A stretch of 45,473 nucleotides of DNA from assembly GCA_938008535.1 (NCBI GenBank), contig CALLKF010000107.1:1-45473 (forward strand), in the 5' to 3' direction. The notes below the pieces were generated by a model, which saw nothing but the letters and a program-made list of their open reading frames with translations, had not been told where the DNA came from and ran no database searches. The translations under genes were made by a program, and so were the position numbers. Below, piece by piece: positions 1 through 9,226 of the stretch (the stretch's first letter is position 1; every line of letters begins with the position of its first letter). The DNA comes from an uncultured Saprospirales bacterium. GTDB lineage: Bacteria; Bacteroidota; Bacteroidia; Chitinophagales; JADIYW01.

Positions 1-1
1 A

Positions 2-235
2 AAAAAATTAGCTTCCAAAAAATTAAACGCACAAGCCGATTGGACGACTATCATAAATTATTTTACAAAGATAGATGCTATTGAAAATGAAATGTCATCG
101 CTTTTATTAGCAAAAAAAATAGACGCATCAACCATAAAAATTATAAAAGCAAATTCAGATAATACAAGCAAACAATCAAGCATAAAAAAAACATTCATCA
201 ATATTTTATCATTGCCAGAATATCAATTATGCTAA
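2..235 (+). CDS. DUF1800 family protein, C-terminal end only
   Basis: An open frame enters from the window edge and stops at 233-235. It ends in INILSLPEYQLC, which resembles the usual DUF1800 C-terminus (a helix followed by L-S-x-PEYQ). The next gene is a DUF1501 protein, and DUF1800 and DUF1501 genes are habitually adjacent, which supports the call. DUF1800 proteins are exported proteins of unknown function. Only the last 77 residues are visible, so no catalytic or structural statement can be made. The family call rests on the short tail and the neighbour. Confidence 0.7.
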   Translation, partial: KKLASKKLNAQADWTTIINYFTKIDAIENEMSSLLLAKKIDASTIKIIKANSDNTSKQSSIKKTFINILSLPEYQLC

Positions 236-303
236 CCAAACATTATATATAGCGAATAAATTTTTAATTCATAAAAATCAAGCGATTCATTTAAATCAGC
301 GGT

Positions 304-1497
304 ATGAAAAGAAGACAATTTATACAAACATCAGGACTTGCATCAACTGCGATGTTAGTACCAAATTTCTTAAAAGCGCAAGAAAATATTCCAACAATAA
401 ATACAGATAAAATCTTAATAGTAGTGCAACTAACTGGTGGCAACGATGGTTTAAATACGGTAGTTCCTTACGAAAATGATTTGTATTACAATGCGCGTCC
501 ACAAATTGCCATCAAGAAAAATGAAGTTTTGAAATTAAACAATCAACTTGGCTTAAATCCAAATATGCTTGGCTTTATAGAGTTATATGATAATGGCAAT
601 ATGTGTTTGATAAATAACGTTGGTTATCCAAATCCAGATCGTTCGCATTTTCGTTCTATGGATATTTGGCAAACAGCCAGTAAAAGCAATGAGTACAAAA
701 CTACAGGATGGCTCGGTAGATATTTAGATGAACAATGTGGCACCTGCGATAAACCAACACAAGTGTTAGAACTAGACGATACGTTGAGCTTGGCATTGAA
801 AGGAAACAACGCAAAAGGTTTGGCACTAAAAGATGCAAAAAGATTGTACGCAACTACATCAAATGTATTCATCAATCAGCTTTCAAAACAACATGCAATT
901 GGCGATCATCAACATGATAATGCAGAATATTTATACAAAACTTTAGCAGAAACTATTTCATCAGCATCGTACATTTATCAAACCTCTAAGATTTATAAAT
1001 CGGCTGCAACGTATCCAAACCATCAGTTTGGTAAAAGCATGAAATCTATTTCAGAATTTATTATTTCCGGTGTAAATACAAAAGTATATTATGTTTCTTT
1101 AGGTAGTTTTGATACGCATTTCAATCAGCAAAAACGACAAGGCGAGTTGCTGCAACAATTATCTGAATCCATAAAAATTTTCATGGATGATTTGAAAAAA
1201 AATGGAAAAGCGAATGATGTGTTGTTGATGACGTTTTCTGAATTTGGCAGACGTGTGAATGAAAATGCCAGTGGTGGCACCGATCATGGAACAGCCAACC
1301 AGATTTTTTTATTTGGAAATAATCTGAAAAAAAATGGTGTGTATAATGAAGCACCCAGCTTAGCTGATTTAGATGATGGCGATTTAAAACATTCTATCGA
1401 TTTTAGAAAAGTATATGCGACGCTACTTAAAAAATGGCTCGACACCGATGAACAAAATATATTAGGTGAAAAATTTGAGTATTTTGATTTTCTCTAA
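304..1497 (+). CDS. DUF1501 family exported protein
   Basis: A 397-residue protein starting MKRRQFIQTSGLASTAML, a basic N-terminus followed by a short hydrophobic stretch typical of this family's export signal. Family landmarks are TGGNDGLNTVVPY near residue 45, the NPDRSHFRSMDIWQTAS segment near 110, and SEFGRRVNENASGGTDHGTAN near 310, with the His/Asp/Glu positions that relate DUF1501 to the alkaline-phosphatase-like/sulfatase fold. The function is unknown. It follows the DUF1800 gene by 68 bp and is probably co-transcribed with it. The start has no in-frame competitor nearby. Confidence 0.9.
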   Translation: MKRRQFIQTSGLASTAMLVPNFLKAQENIPTINTDKILIVVQLTGGNDGLNTVVPYENDLYYNARPQIAIKKNEVLKLNNQLGLNPNMLGFIELYDNGNMCLINNVGYPNPDRSHFRSMDIWQTASKSNEYKTTGWLGRYLDEQCGTCDKPTQVLELDDTLSLALKGNNAKGLALKDAKRLYATTSNVFINQLSKQHAIGDHQHDNAEYLYKTLAETISSASYIYQTSKIYKSAATYPNHQFGKSMKSISEFIISGVNTKVYYVSLGSFDTHFNQQKRQGELLQQLSESIKIFMDDLKKNGKANDVLLMTFSEFGRRVNENASGGTDHGTANQIFLFGNNLKKNGVYNEAPSLADLDDGDLKHSIDFRKVYATLLKKWLDTDEQNILGEKFEYFDFL

Positions 1498-1598
1498 TCG
1501 GCTCATCACTCTTTACTCATCACTTATCACTATCATATCAACATCTGTTGGTTCTTCGTAATCTATAAAAAAAGAAATCAGTCGTACATTTATGCGCT

Positions 1599-2336
1599 AT
1601 GAGAAAAGTATTACAAATTACTTTTGTTTTATTTATTGTTCAGTTTTCAGCAAATCACATTTTTGCTCAGGATATTATTGATGTAGTTGATCCGTACGAA
1701 ATGAAAGTTTCACGTTCCAAAACTGCAGATACTTTTTATTTTTCCCAGAATAACGTAAATCAATCTAAAAAAATTGACACATTACGAACGTATGATGTTT
1801 ACTTAGAAGAACGCTTAACACCATTTGGAATTGCTTACATGTGTAATGGTGCCGAAGTAACTAAATCTAAATATTCTGAATATAAAAAATTTTGGGACGC
1901 ATCTGGTGCTTGCTTACCTTGTCTTCTTTACACCTATGGTGCTGACGATAAATTAAAACATGTTGTATTTCAGTATGAAGATTGCTTGTGTGGAAGCTAC
2001 AAATCCTATCATGATAATGAAATGCTGAAAGTAGAGGGACAGTTTAGAGAAAATCAAGATGGAAATTGGAAAGCCATGCAAAGCAAACGTCAATGTAATA
2101 TCAGAATTGGAAAATGGACTTATTATACTGAAACTGGTATTATAGAGAAAATTGAAAACTATAGCATTGATGGTGTTTTATTAGATACTAAATTGATTCC
2201 AAAAAATTCAAATTCATCTTCTAAAACAAAAAATAATTTAGATACTAACGATCAAGATTCTAGTGATCAACCTGTGAAAAAAGGACTATTCAGACGTATA
2301 AAAGATAATAATAAAACCGAGGTAGAAGCACAATAA
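1599..2336 (+). CDS. secreted protein with MORN/YwqK-like repeats, unknown function
   Basis: A 245-residue protein with an N-terminal signal peptide (about residues 1-23, ending ANHIFAQ). The middle holds a Cys-rich segment with CLPC and CLCG. Residues about 140-190 carry W/Y/G-rich units (SYHDNEMLKVEGQF, RIGKWTYYTETG) like the MORN/YwqK 'toxin-antitoxin component' repeats common in secreted Bacteroidota proteins. The tail (about 200-245) is Ser/Asn/Lys-rich and probably disordered. The TACATTTA sequence just upstream is one base from the TAnnTTTG promoter box. A strong terminator follows. No catalytic motif is visible and the function is not known. Confidence 0.7.
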   Translation: MRKVLQITFVLFIVQFSANHIFAQDIIDVVDPYEMKVSRSKTADTFYFSQNNVNQSKKIDTLRTYDVYLEERLTPFGIAYMCNGAEVTKSKYSEYKKFWDASGACLPCLLYTYGADDKLKHVVFQYEDCLCGSYKSYHDNEMLKVEGQFRENQDGNWKAMQSKRQCNIRIGKWTYYTETGIIEKIENYSIDGVLLDTKLIPKNSNSSSKTKNNLDTNDQDSSDQPVKKGLFRRIKDNNKTEVEAQ

Positions 2337-2364
2337 ACCACACTAAATTCATTTTTTTTTAAGG

Positions 2365-2400
2365 CAGTCCGATTTTTTAAATCGGACTGTTTTGTTTTTT
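2365..2400 (+). terminator. rho-independent terminator
   Basis: An 11-bp perfect hairpin (CAGTCCGATTT, loop TTT, AAATCGGACTG) is followed by TTTTGTTTTTT. It ends the preceding secreted-protein gene. Confidence 0.92.
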
Positions 2401-2507
2401 AGTATCTAACCATAAACCATGATTTTTTGACAAATTTGCACAAGTGTTAAGAAATGGTAATAAATGTATTAAATCTTTTGCATATCTTGTCACCAAAATA
2501 AACACGT

Positions 2508-5500
2508 ATGAAGTATAATATGAAACTAAATTTACTATTACTTTTCTTCCTCTCTAGTTTTACTATGATGGCACAAACTGTTATCAAAGGTAAAGTTACA
2601 GACGGAAAAGAAGCCGTAATCGGCGCAAATGTATCAATAAAAGGTACAACAGAAGGAACCGTCACCGACATTGATGGAAAATTTGAACTAACAACCAATC
2701 AACCTGTACCACTTACACTAAGTATTACAATGGTTGGTATGGCTACATCTGAACTACAAATTGATGGAAACAAAGATGACGTAAATGTTACGTTGTCAGA
2801 AGAAACAAGTTTACTGAACGATGTAGTTGTTTCTGCATCAAGAGTAGAAGAAAAAATTCTGGAATCACCAGTAACCATTGAAAAAATGGATGCTAAAATG
2901 ATTAAAAATGCATCAGCTGCAGATTATTACGATGATTTAGGAAAATTAAAAGGAGTACAAACCATCAATGGCTCTATGACGCTTACTTCAATTAACACGC
3001 GTGGTTTTGGTGGTATTTCTAACACTCGTTTTGTTCAGTTAATGGATGGAATGGACAACGCAGCACCATTATTAAACTTTCCAACTGGTAACATTGTAGG
3101 TATTGGCGAATTAGATATAAACAATACTGAATTATTGCCTGGTGCAGCTTCTGCATTATATGGCCCAAATGCATTTAATGGTATTTTATTAATGAATTCT
3201 AAAAATCCATTTGAACAACCTGGTTTCAGTTTTCAAGTAAAAGGTGGTTTTTCTCAAGCAAAAAATGGGTACGGTGTAAAACCAATGGGAACTGCTGCTA
3301 TGAGAATTGCACATGCATTTAAAAGTAAAAAAACTGGTGAAGATATTGTTGCCTTAAAAGCAAATTTCAGCATTTTTCAAGGAACAGATTGGTCTGCAAA
3401 TGATTATCTTACTGATAGAATAACTGACGGCAATCCAACAAATGCACGAAACTTTGATGGCTTAAATGCTTATGGTGATGAAAATAGAATTTTTGTTCCT
3501 TATGAAAGATTAAGATCAGGTTTTATTACTAGTGGCGTAAATGCAGTTACACCAGTAGTTCGTCCGCAAGTGACAGCAGGCGTTGAAGCGCAAATAAGAA
3601 TTCAAGTTACGGCAGGCGTTCGAGCTGTGGTTAGAAGTCAAGTAACTGTAGCTGTTACAGCACAAGTTAATGCTCAAATTAAAGCACAAGCATTAGCACA
3701 AATTTTAGCATCCAATCCAGGCATAGATCCAGCTGTTGCAGATGCACAAGCACAAGCAATTGCAAATGCTCAAACTCCTGCTCAAGTTGCAACTCCTGCA
3801 GTTCAAACAATAATTGACACAAATACAGATGCACAAATGCAGACTCCAGCAGTACAAGCACAAATTAATGCATTAACTGCTTCTAATTTAGCTTCAGTTC
3901 CTGCACAAAATACTATAGATAGTATTACAAATGTAAGAGCAACTGATTTTGTTTCTGTTAGATTAGATTCTGTTAGGTCATTATTAGGTTTCGATTTAAG
4001 AAGAACTGGTTTAAAAGAAGACCAATTATTAGATAACCAAAAAGCACAATCTATTAAAGGTGACGTTGGTATTTATGTTCGTCCTTTTAAAGATAAATCG
4101 TATGAGTTTTCTTATAATTATAGAATTGGTTATGGTAACTCCGTTTATCAAGGTTCAGAACGGTATGCATTAAGAAATTTTACTCAACAATTTCATAAAG
4201 TTGAAATTAAATCTAAAGACTTCTTTATTCGTTCATACATGTCACAAACTAAAGATGGTGACTCATACAATATGACAGCTTTAGGTGCTTATACAAATGA
4301 AGCGGTCTCACCTTCTTCAACACAATGGGTGCCAACTTATTTAGGCAACTATGCACCGACTATCATTGGCTTAGCGTTGCAATCGCCATCTGCTGCTGCA
4401 GCTTTGCAAACTGCAACTCCAGCATTTATTCAAGCATTAAATGATTCTGCAAGAGCAAGAGCAGACAGACCTTGGAATTCGTTAACAAAAGAAGAGCAAC
4501 AAGCTCAGATAGAAGCAGTACGTAGTGGCTTGTTCCAACGTGGTGGTGCTGGTTTTATTGATAATTCTCGTTTATGGCATACAGAAGCTATGTTAGATAT
4601 TTCTCGTTGGACTGGTAAGTGGATAGACATTCAAGTTGGTGGAAACTTCCGTATGTATAGCTTATCAACTCAAGGAACTGTATTTAATGAAGATCCAGAT
4701 GGAACAGGAACATATAAAAGAATTAAAATAAAAGAATACGGTGCATTTTTGCAATTATCACGTAAGCTATTTAGCGATCATTTAAAATTACAAGCATCCA
4801 TTCGTTTAGATAAAAATCAAAATTTTAAAATGATTTTCTCACCACGTGTGGCTGTAGTAGGTACATTTGGTAAAAACAGAGAGCACAATGTTCGTGCATC
4901 TTATCAAACTGGTTTCAGAAATCCAGATTCACAAGCACAATATATCTATTTTCCAACAACTAATATTTTGTTAGGTGGTACTAGAGAAAATGCTGAGCGT
5001 TATGGTATTTATGAAGGTGGTGCATATTCTCAATCTTCTTATGATGCATATGTAGCTGCTAAATTATCAGGTCAATCAGATTCTGCGGCGAGAACTTTAT
5101 TACAAACAGCTAATATCAACTATGTAAAACCTGAAAATTTACAAGTGGTTGAATTAGGTTATAAAGGAATTGTAGCTAAAAAATTATTGATTGATTTAAA
5201 CGGATATTTCAATATCTATAAAGATTTTATTGGCCAATTATCTGTTGTTAATAAAGATAGCACGGGTCATCGTGGTCAAACAATTTGGGGTGTTGATAAT
5301 ATTTCTGGTGTGCCTGGTAAGCCATTAGCACCTGCAGGTACTAGTGCTCAATCTTGGAGACCATACACTAACTTAGCAGATAAAGTATACTCTTATGGTT
5401 TTGGGTTAGGTTTAGGATATATGATTACTAAAAGCATCACTATCAGAGCAAGCTATAACTATATGGATTATAAAATCAAAAACCAAGGTACATCTACTGC

Positions 5501-5867
5501 AACGGCAAGAGATTTAGGTTTCAATTCATCAAAACACCAAGTATTTGCAGGTATTTCAGGTAATAATGTTTGGAAAGGTTTGGGTTTCTCTTTAGATTAC
5601 AGATGGCAGTCAAAAATCGATTGGTCTTCAGATTTTGCGGATGGAACAGTAAAAGCACGTGGTATGTTAGATGCAAGTTTAAGCTACTTCGTAGAAAAAG
5701 CATTCACTACTTTCAAAGTTGGTGCAACAAACTTAGCTGGTCCAGATTACAGAACTAACGTTGGTGGTCCTTTCATCGGTCGCACGTTCTTTGTTGGTGT
5801 AACTTTCGATCAAGGTAAAGATTGGAAAGCAAACCATGCAGATAATAAAGTTGGAAAAAATTTCTAA
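2508..5867 (+). CDS. TonB-dependent outer-membrane receptor with CarboxypepD-like N-terminus
   Basis: 1119 residues. A signal peptide (about 1-22, ending MMAQ) precedes a carboxypeptidase-D-like/SusC-type domain (about 23-100; GKVTDGKEAVIGANVSIKG and TVTDIDGKFELTT). A TonB plug follows (about 105-235; NDVVVSASRVEEKILESPV, INTRGFGG, LLPGAASALYGPNAFNGI), then a 22-strand-type barrel ending in FVGVTFDQGKDWKANHADNKVGKNF. It should import a ligand through the outer membrane using TonB energy; the ligand is unknown and no SusD partner is adjacent. An Ala/Gln/Val-rich insert at about residues 350-475 contains a 12-residue tandem repeat. A second ATG four codons in is an equally good start. Confidence 0.93.
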   Translation: MKYNMKLNLLLLFFLSSFTMMAQTVIKGKVTDGKEAVIGANVSIKGTTEGTVTDIDGKFELTTNQPVPLTLSITMVGMATSELQIDGNKDDVNVTLSEETSLLNDVVVSASRVEEKILESPVTIEKMDAKMIKNASAADYYDDLGKLKGVQTINGSMTLTSINTRGFGGISNTRFVQLMDGMDNAAPLLNFPTGNIVGIGELDINNTELLPGAASALYGPNAFNGILLMNSKNPFEQPGFSFQVKGGFSQAKNGYGVKPMGTAAMRIAHAFKSKKTGEDIVALKANFSIFQGTDWSANDYLTDRITDGNPTNARNFDGLNAYGDENRIFVPYERLRSGFITSGVNAVTPVVRPQVTAGVEAQIRIQVTAGVRAVVRSQVTVAVTAQVNAQIKAQALAQILASNPGIDPAVADAQAQAIANAQTPAQVATPAVQTIIDTNTDAQMQTPAVQAQINALTASNLASVPAQNTIDSITNVRATDFVSVRLDSVRSLLGFDLRRTGLKEDQLLDNQKAQSIKGDVGIYVRPFKDKSYEFSYNYRIGYGNSVYQGSERYALRNFTQQFHKVEIKSKDFFIRSYMSQTKDGDSYNMTALGAYTNEAVSPSSTQWVPTYLGNYAPTIIGLALQSPSAAAALQTATPAFIQALNDSARARADRPWNSLTKEEQQAQIEAVRSGLFQRGGAGFIDNSRLWHTEAMLDISRWTGKWIDIQVGGNFRMYSLSTQGTVFNEDPDGTGTYKRIKIKEYGAFLQLSRKLFSDHLKLQASIRLDKNQNFKMIFSPRVAVVGTFGKNREHNVRASYQTGFRNPDSQAQYIYFPTTNILLGGTRENAERYGIYEGGAYSQSSYDAYVAAKLSGQSDSAARTLLQTANINYVKPENLQVVELGYKGIVAKKLLIDLNGYFNIYKDFIGQLSVVNKDSTGHRGQTIWGVDNISGVPGKPLAPAGTSAQSWRPYTNLADKVYSYGFGLGLGYMITKSITIRASYNYMDYKIKNQGTSTATARDLGFNSSKHQVFAGISGNNVWKGLGFSLDYRWQSKIDWSSDFADGTVKARGMLDASLSYFVEKAFTTFKVGATNLAGPDYRTNVGGPFIGRTFFVGVTFDQGKDWKANHADNKVGKNF
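3567..3710 (+). repeat. four 36-bp (12-residue) tandem repeats inside the TonB receptor
   Basis: Units begin with CAA at 3567, 3603, 3639 and 3675. The encoded units start QVTAGVEAQIRI, QVTAGVRAVVRS, QVTVAVTAQVNA and QIKAQALAQILA. The A/Q/V-rich composition continues with decayed copies to about 3930. The stretch lies between the plug and the first recognisable barrel strands, so it is probably an extracellular loop or an early-barrel insertion. Confidence 0.88.
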
Positions 5868-5890
5868 AATAGACATTTAACTACTTATAT

Positions 5891-5922
5891 AAACGTCTCG
5901 CAGTTTGCGAGACGTTTTTTTA
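5891..5922 (+). terminator. rho-independent terminator
   Basis: A 12-bp hairpin (AAACGTCTCGCA, loop GTT, TGCGAGACGTTT) runs into a T tract, 24 bp after the receptor stop codon. Confidence 0.92.
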
Positions 5923-6006
5923 TGCAAACTCTTTTGCACCAACGTTCATACTTTTTTGTATAGAATATTTATTAAGCAACTATTTTTACAAAATTATTTC
6001 TAAAAA

Positions 6007-6726
6007 ATGTTCCGTCATAAAGGTAAAACCAGAACGTATCAACATAATCTTCGATTAGCTGCTTTGTTGTCTTTTATTGCAGGTTTGGTCAATGTTTGTG
6101 GTGTGTTGTCAGTCAAAGTTTTAACAACAAACGTTACAGGTCATTTTGCCTTTTTTTCTGAAGAAATTGCAAATAAACAATACACACAAGCGGTCATATT
6201 TTTACTCTACATTTTTTCGTTTTTGGCTGGCTCGTTTATTTCTAATGTTTTAATAGAATTGGTTGCTAAAATAAATCCACGAGTTTCGCATGCACCACCA
6301 ATGCTTATTGAGATTGTTGTACTTATGGTTATAGGTTTTTTTGGACAAAAATTTGTAAATGGGCAACTTATAGCTTGCCTGCTTTTATTTATTATGGGTA
6401 TGCAAAATTCATTGGTAACACAAGTGTCGCAGGCAACCGTAAGAACAACACATTTAACTGGTCTGTTTACCGATTTAGGCATAGAACTGTCACAATTGTT
6501 TTTTTATAAAGAAATAGCGCAACAACAGAAATTACGCAAAAGTATTTATTTGCGACTAACAATCATCTTTTGTTTTTTCATGGGTTGTGTGCTCGGTGGA
6601 TTTGCATTTAAAATATATGCATTTAAAACACTACTGATAGCTGCAATTATTTTAGTAATAGCAGTTTTCTACGATAATATTTTATATAGTTTTTATTTCT
6701 TCAAACGAAAACTAAGAGACCAATAG
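6007..6726 (+). CDS. DUF1275 (YoaK-type) membrane protein
   Basis: A 239-residue hydrophobic protein. The first segment, LAALLSFIAGLVNVCGVL followed by TNVTGHFAF, is the DUF1275 hallmark (membrane helix, then a conserved T/N-V-T-G loop). TTHLTGLFTDLGIEL near residue 155 is the second internal T-G signature. About six transmembrane helices can be drawn, and the C-terminus is Lys/Arg-rich. Family members are inner-membrane proteins of unknown transport activity. It is flanked by a terminator upstream and an intergenic repeat downstream, so it is probably monocistronic. Confidence 0.88.
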   Translation: MFRHKGKTRTYQHNLRLAALLSFIAGLVNVCGVLSVKVLTTNVTGHFAFFSEEIANKQYTQAVIFLLYIFSFLAGSFISNVLIELVAKINPRVSHAPPMLIEIVVLMVIGFFGQKFVNGQLIACLLLFIMGMQNSLVTQVSQATVRTTHLTGLFTDLGIELSQLFFYKEIAQQQKLRKSIYLRLTIIFCFFMGCVLGGFAFKIYAFKTLLIAAIILVIAVFYDNILYSFYFFKRKLRDQ

Positions 6727-6733
6727 GTTGTCT

Positions 6734-6823
6734 TAACCACTGATTTATCTGATTAAATGATTAGTGTGATTTTATGGTTTAATAAAAAATCTGTGCAAAT
6801 CCGAGAAATCTGTGAGAAAACAA
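6734..6823. repeat. imperfect inverted intergenic repeat of the 'CACTGATTT...AAATCTGTG' type
   Basis: The left arm begins AACCACTGATTTATCTGATT. The reverse complement of the right arm begins CACAGATTTCTCGGATTT. Both arms contain repeated (C)TGATT words, so the element folds back on itself imperfectly. It lies between the stop codons of two convergent genes. One arm of a related element appears at 11325-11370. Confidence 0.6.
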
Positions 6824-6850
6824 ATCTCAAATCTAATGTCTAACAATCCA

Positions 6851-7834
6851 TCAAATCGCTTTCAGTAATTCAATGCCGTTAATCTTATTTATTTTATGTA
6901 GAATTTCATGTGCCACTTCTAAGCTTTTCAAGCCGTCTAAAGCAGTCACTTTCGGCTCTGTATTAAAAATTAAGCTTTCCGCAAAGCTACTTAGTTCCTC
7001 TTTCAATGCATCATATTCTTCCATAACTAGTGTTTCAGTATTCAAATATTTCACATGATTTTCCATACGCAACGGCACAGAATTATGTCCAGCCGTTTCT
7101 GATAATTTCAACAGTTCCGTTTCTCTGTTCAAAAAATCTAATGAGAAATGATGATCCTTTTCAAAAAACAGCATCTTGCGCATCTTCTGTGTTGCAGCTC
7201 GGCTCGCTGTTAAATTTGCCACGCAGCCATTGTCAAATTCAATGCGTGCATTGGCAATATCAATATGATCTGACAAAACAGCAACACCACTTGCACTGAT
7301 GCTTTTAATATTCGTTTTCACTAAATTAAGTACAATGTCAATATCATGAATCATCAAATCTAACACAACAGAAACATCAGTGCCACGCGCATCAAAATAC
7401 GATAAGCGATGTGCTTCAATCAACATCGGATTCATTTGCTGATCTTTCAACGCCAAAAACGCTGGATTGAAACGTTCAATATGTCCAACCTGAAATTTAA
7501 TTCCAGCTTCGCGTACCAGTTCTGCCATCATTTTTGCTTCTTCCAAATCATTCGAGATAGGTTTTTCAACAAAAACATGTTTGCCTTTTTTAATCGCTTT
7601 TTCTGCATAATAATAATGGAAACTCGCTGGCGTTACAATATCGACTGCATCGCATGCGTCCATCAGGTCATCTACATCATCAAAACATGTCACATCAAAA
7701 TCTTCACAAATTTGTTTCACCAATGTAGCATCCGTATCAAAACAACCAACCACTGTGAAATATTCTATTTCCAGTAGACGCTCCAAATGTTGTGAGCCCA
7801 ATCGTCCTAAACCTATGATGCCAATTTTTATCAT
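6851..7834 (-). CDS. Gfo/Idh/MocA family NAD(P)-dependent oxidoreductase
   Basis: 327 residues from the chosen start MIKIGIIGLGRLGSQH. The open frame extends 10 codons further upstream, but that part is not conserved-looking. A Rossmann GxGxxG lies at residues 8-13, the family's EKP motif (FVEKPISND) at about 90-92, and the substrate-domain D-L-M-I-H-D-I-D with its conserved His near 170. Family members oxidise or reduce sugars, inositols and related compounds; the substrate cannot be told. It is divergent from the MtaB gene, with both starts sharing a short A+T-rich region. Confidence 0.88.
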   Translation of the reverse strand: MIKIGIIGLGRLGSQHLERLLEIEYFTVVGCFDTDATLVKQICEDFDVTCFDDVDDLMDACDAVDIVTPASFHYYYAEKAIKKGKHVFVEKPISNDLEEAKMMAELVREAGIKFQVGHIERFNPAFLALKDQQMNPMLIEAHRLSYFDARGTDVSVVLDLMIHDIDIVLNLVKTNIKSISASGVAVLSDHIDIANARIEFDNGCVANLTASRAATQKMRKMLFFEKDHHFSLDFLNRETELLKLSETAGHNSVPLRMENHVKYLNTETLVMEEYDALKEELSSFAESLIFNTEPKVTALDGLKSLEVAHEILHKINKINGIELLKAI

Positions 7835-7908
7835 CTTATTACACATTAAAAATACAGCAACCAATTAATTCAATATAATTTAATAATCCACCATTTGTGT
7901 ATTATGCG

Positions 7909-7916
7909 TATTTTTG
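7909..7916 (+). promoter_or_regulatory. Bacteroidota -7 box TATTTTTG
   Basis: An exact match to TAnnTTTG, four bases before the GTG at 7921. It lies inside the longer open frame that begins at 7897, which argues for the downstream start and a nearly leaderless transcript. Confidence 0.6.
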
Positions 7917-7920
7917 CGCT

Positions 7921-9225
7921 GTGGTTATCGACAAAAAAATTGCTTTTCATACTTTAGGTTGCAAACTCAACTTCTCGGAAACGTCTGCTATTGCACGCCA
8001 AATGCAAGCGCGTGGTTTCACTACTGTGGAATTCGATGAACCGTCTGATGTGTATGTAATTAATACTTGTTCTGTAACTGAGCAAGCCGATACCAAATGC
8101 AGAAATATTGTGCGCAAAGCCATGAAACAAAATCCAGATGCGTATGTGGTGGTCGTTGGTTGCTATGCACAGCTCAAGCCAAAAGAAATTGCTACTATCA
8201 AAGGCGTTGATTTGGTATTAGGTGCTTCGGAAAAATTTAGATTGCCAGAAATCATTACTGATTTAACTAAAAATCCTTGCGGACAAGTTTTAGCTTCGGA
8301 AATTTCCAACGCAAATTTCTTTGTCGATGCATATTCTGTCGGCGATCGCACGCGTTCTTTCTTAAAGATACAAGATGGATGCGATTATAAATGTTCGTTT
8401 TGTACTATTCCATTAGCACGCGGAAAAAGCAGAAGCGACACACCAGAAAATATTGTTAAAAATGCAAAAGAGCTAGCTTCAAAAGGCGTAAAAGAAATTG
8501 TGTTGACTGGTGTAAATACCGGCGATTACGGCAAAGGCATCGATGGTGATTATAATTTTTTTGATATTGTAAAACTATTGGATGAAGTTGAAGACATTGA
8601 ACGTTTTCGTATTTCTTCTATTGAACCGAATTTACTAACGGATGAAATCATAGAGTTTGTTGCCAAAAGCAAACGCTTTATGCCTCATTTTCATATTCCA
8701 TTGCAAAGTGGCAGCGACAAAATGCTGAAACTCATGCAACGCCGATACAAAAGCGATTTGTATCAAAGTAGAGTGAAAAAAATAAAAGCGGAAATGCCAC
8801 ATGCTTGCATTGGTGTTGATGTTATTGTTGGCTTTCCATCCGAAACTGACGATGATTTTTTAGATACGTATAATTTTATTAATTCATTGGATGTTTCGTA
8901 CTTACACGTGTTTTCCTATTCTGAAAGACAAAACACGAAAGCGATAGAAATAGAAAATCCAGTGCCGATGCCGATTCGAAATGAACGCAATGCAATGCTG
9001 CGAACTTTGAGTGAAAAAAAACGCCGACATTTTTACAATCAATTTATTGGACAAACCCGAAAAGTATTATTAGAAGAAGAACAGAAAGCAGCCATCATGC
9101 ATGGTTTTACAGATAATTATATCAAAGTATCTGTTTTGTTTGATAAAGAAAAAGTAAATCAAATAGCTACCGTTGTTTTAAATAATTTTGACGAAGCTGG
9201 AAATGTAGAGGCAACAATCATTTAG
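7921..9225 (+). CDS. mtaB: tRNA (N6-L-threonylcarbamoyladenosine(37)-C2)-methylthiotransferase MtaB
   Basis: A 434-residue radical-SAM methylthiotransferase that converts t6A37 to ms2t6A37 in tRNAs reading ANN codons. The N-terminal UPF0004 domain holds the three cluster Cys in HTLGCKLN, VINTCSVT and VVGCYAQ. The radical-SAM core holds CDYKCSFC near residue 150, within the MtaB-like RSFLKIQDGCDYKC. The TRAM-like tail ends in FDEAGNVEATII. The HTLGCKLNFSE opening separates MtaB from MiaB and RimO. The GTG start at 7921 is chosen because a -7 box lies just before it; a GTG at 7897 is the alternative. Confidence 0.92.
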   Translation: MVIDKKIAFHTLGCKLNFSETSAIARQMQARGFTTVEFDEPSDVYVINTCSVTEQADTKCRNIVRKAMKQNPDAYVVVVGCYAQLKPKEIATIKGVDLVLGASEKFRLPEIITDLTKNPCGQVLASEISNANFFVDAYSVGDRTRSFLKIQDGCDYKCSFCTIPLARGKSRSDTPENIVKNAKELASKGVKEIVLTGVNTGDYGKGIDGDYNFFDIVKLLDEVEDIERFRISSIEPNLLTDEIIEFVAKSKRFMPHFHIPLQSGSDKMLKLMQRRYKSDLYQSRVKKIKAEMPHACIGVDVIVGFPSETDDDFLDTYNFINSLDVSYLHVFSYSERQNTKAIEIENPVPMPIRNERNAMLRTLSEKKRRHFYNQFIGQTRKVLLEEEQKAAIMHGFTDNYIKVSVLFDKEKVNQIATVVLNNFDEAGNVEATII

Positions 9226-9226
9226 T

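Noticed and set aside
2508..5867. SusC/SusD polysaccharide-utilisation locus
   Set aside because: The receptor has the SusC-type N-terminus, but no SusD, glycoside hydrolase or regulator lies next to it.
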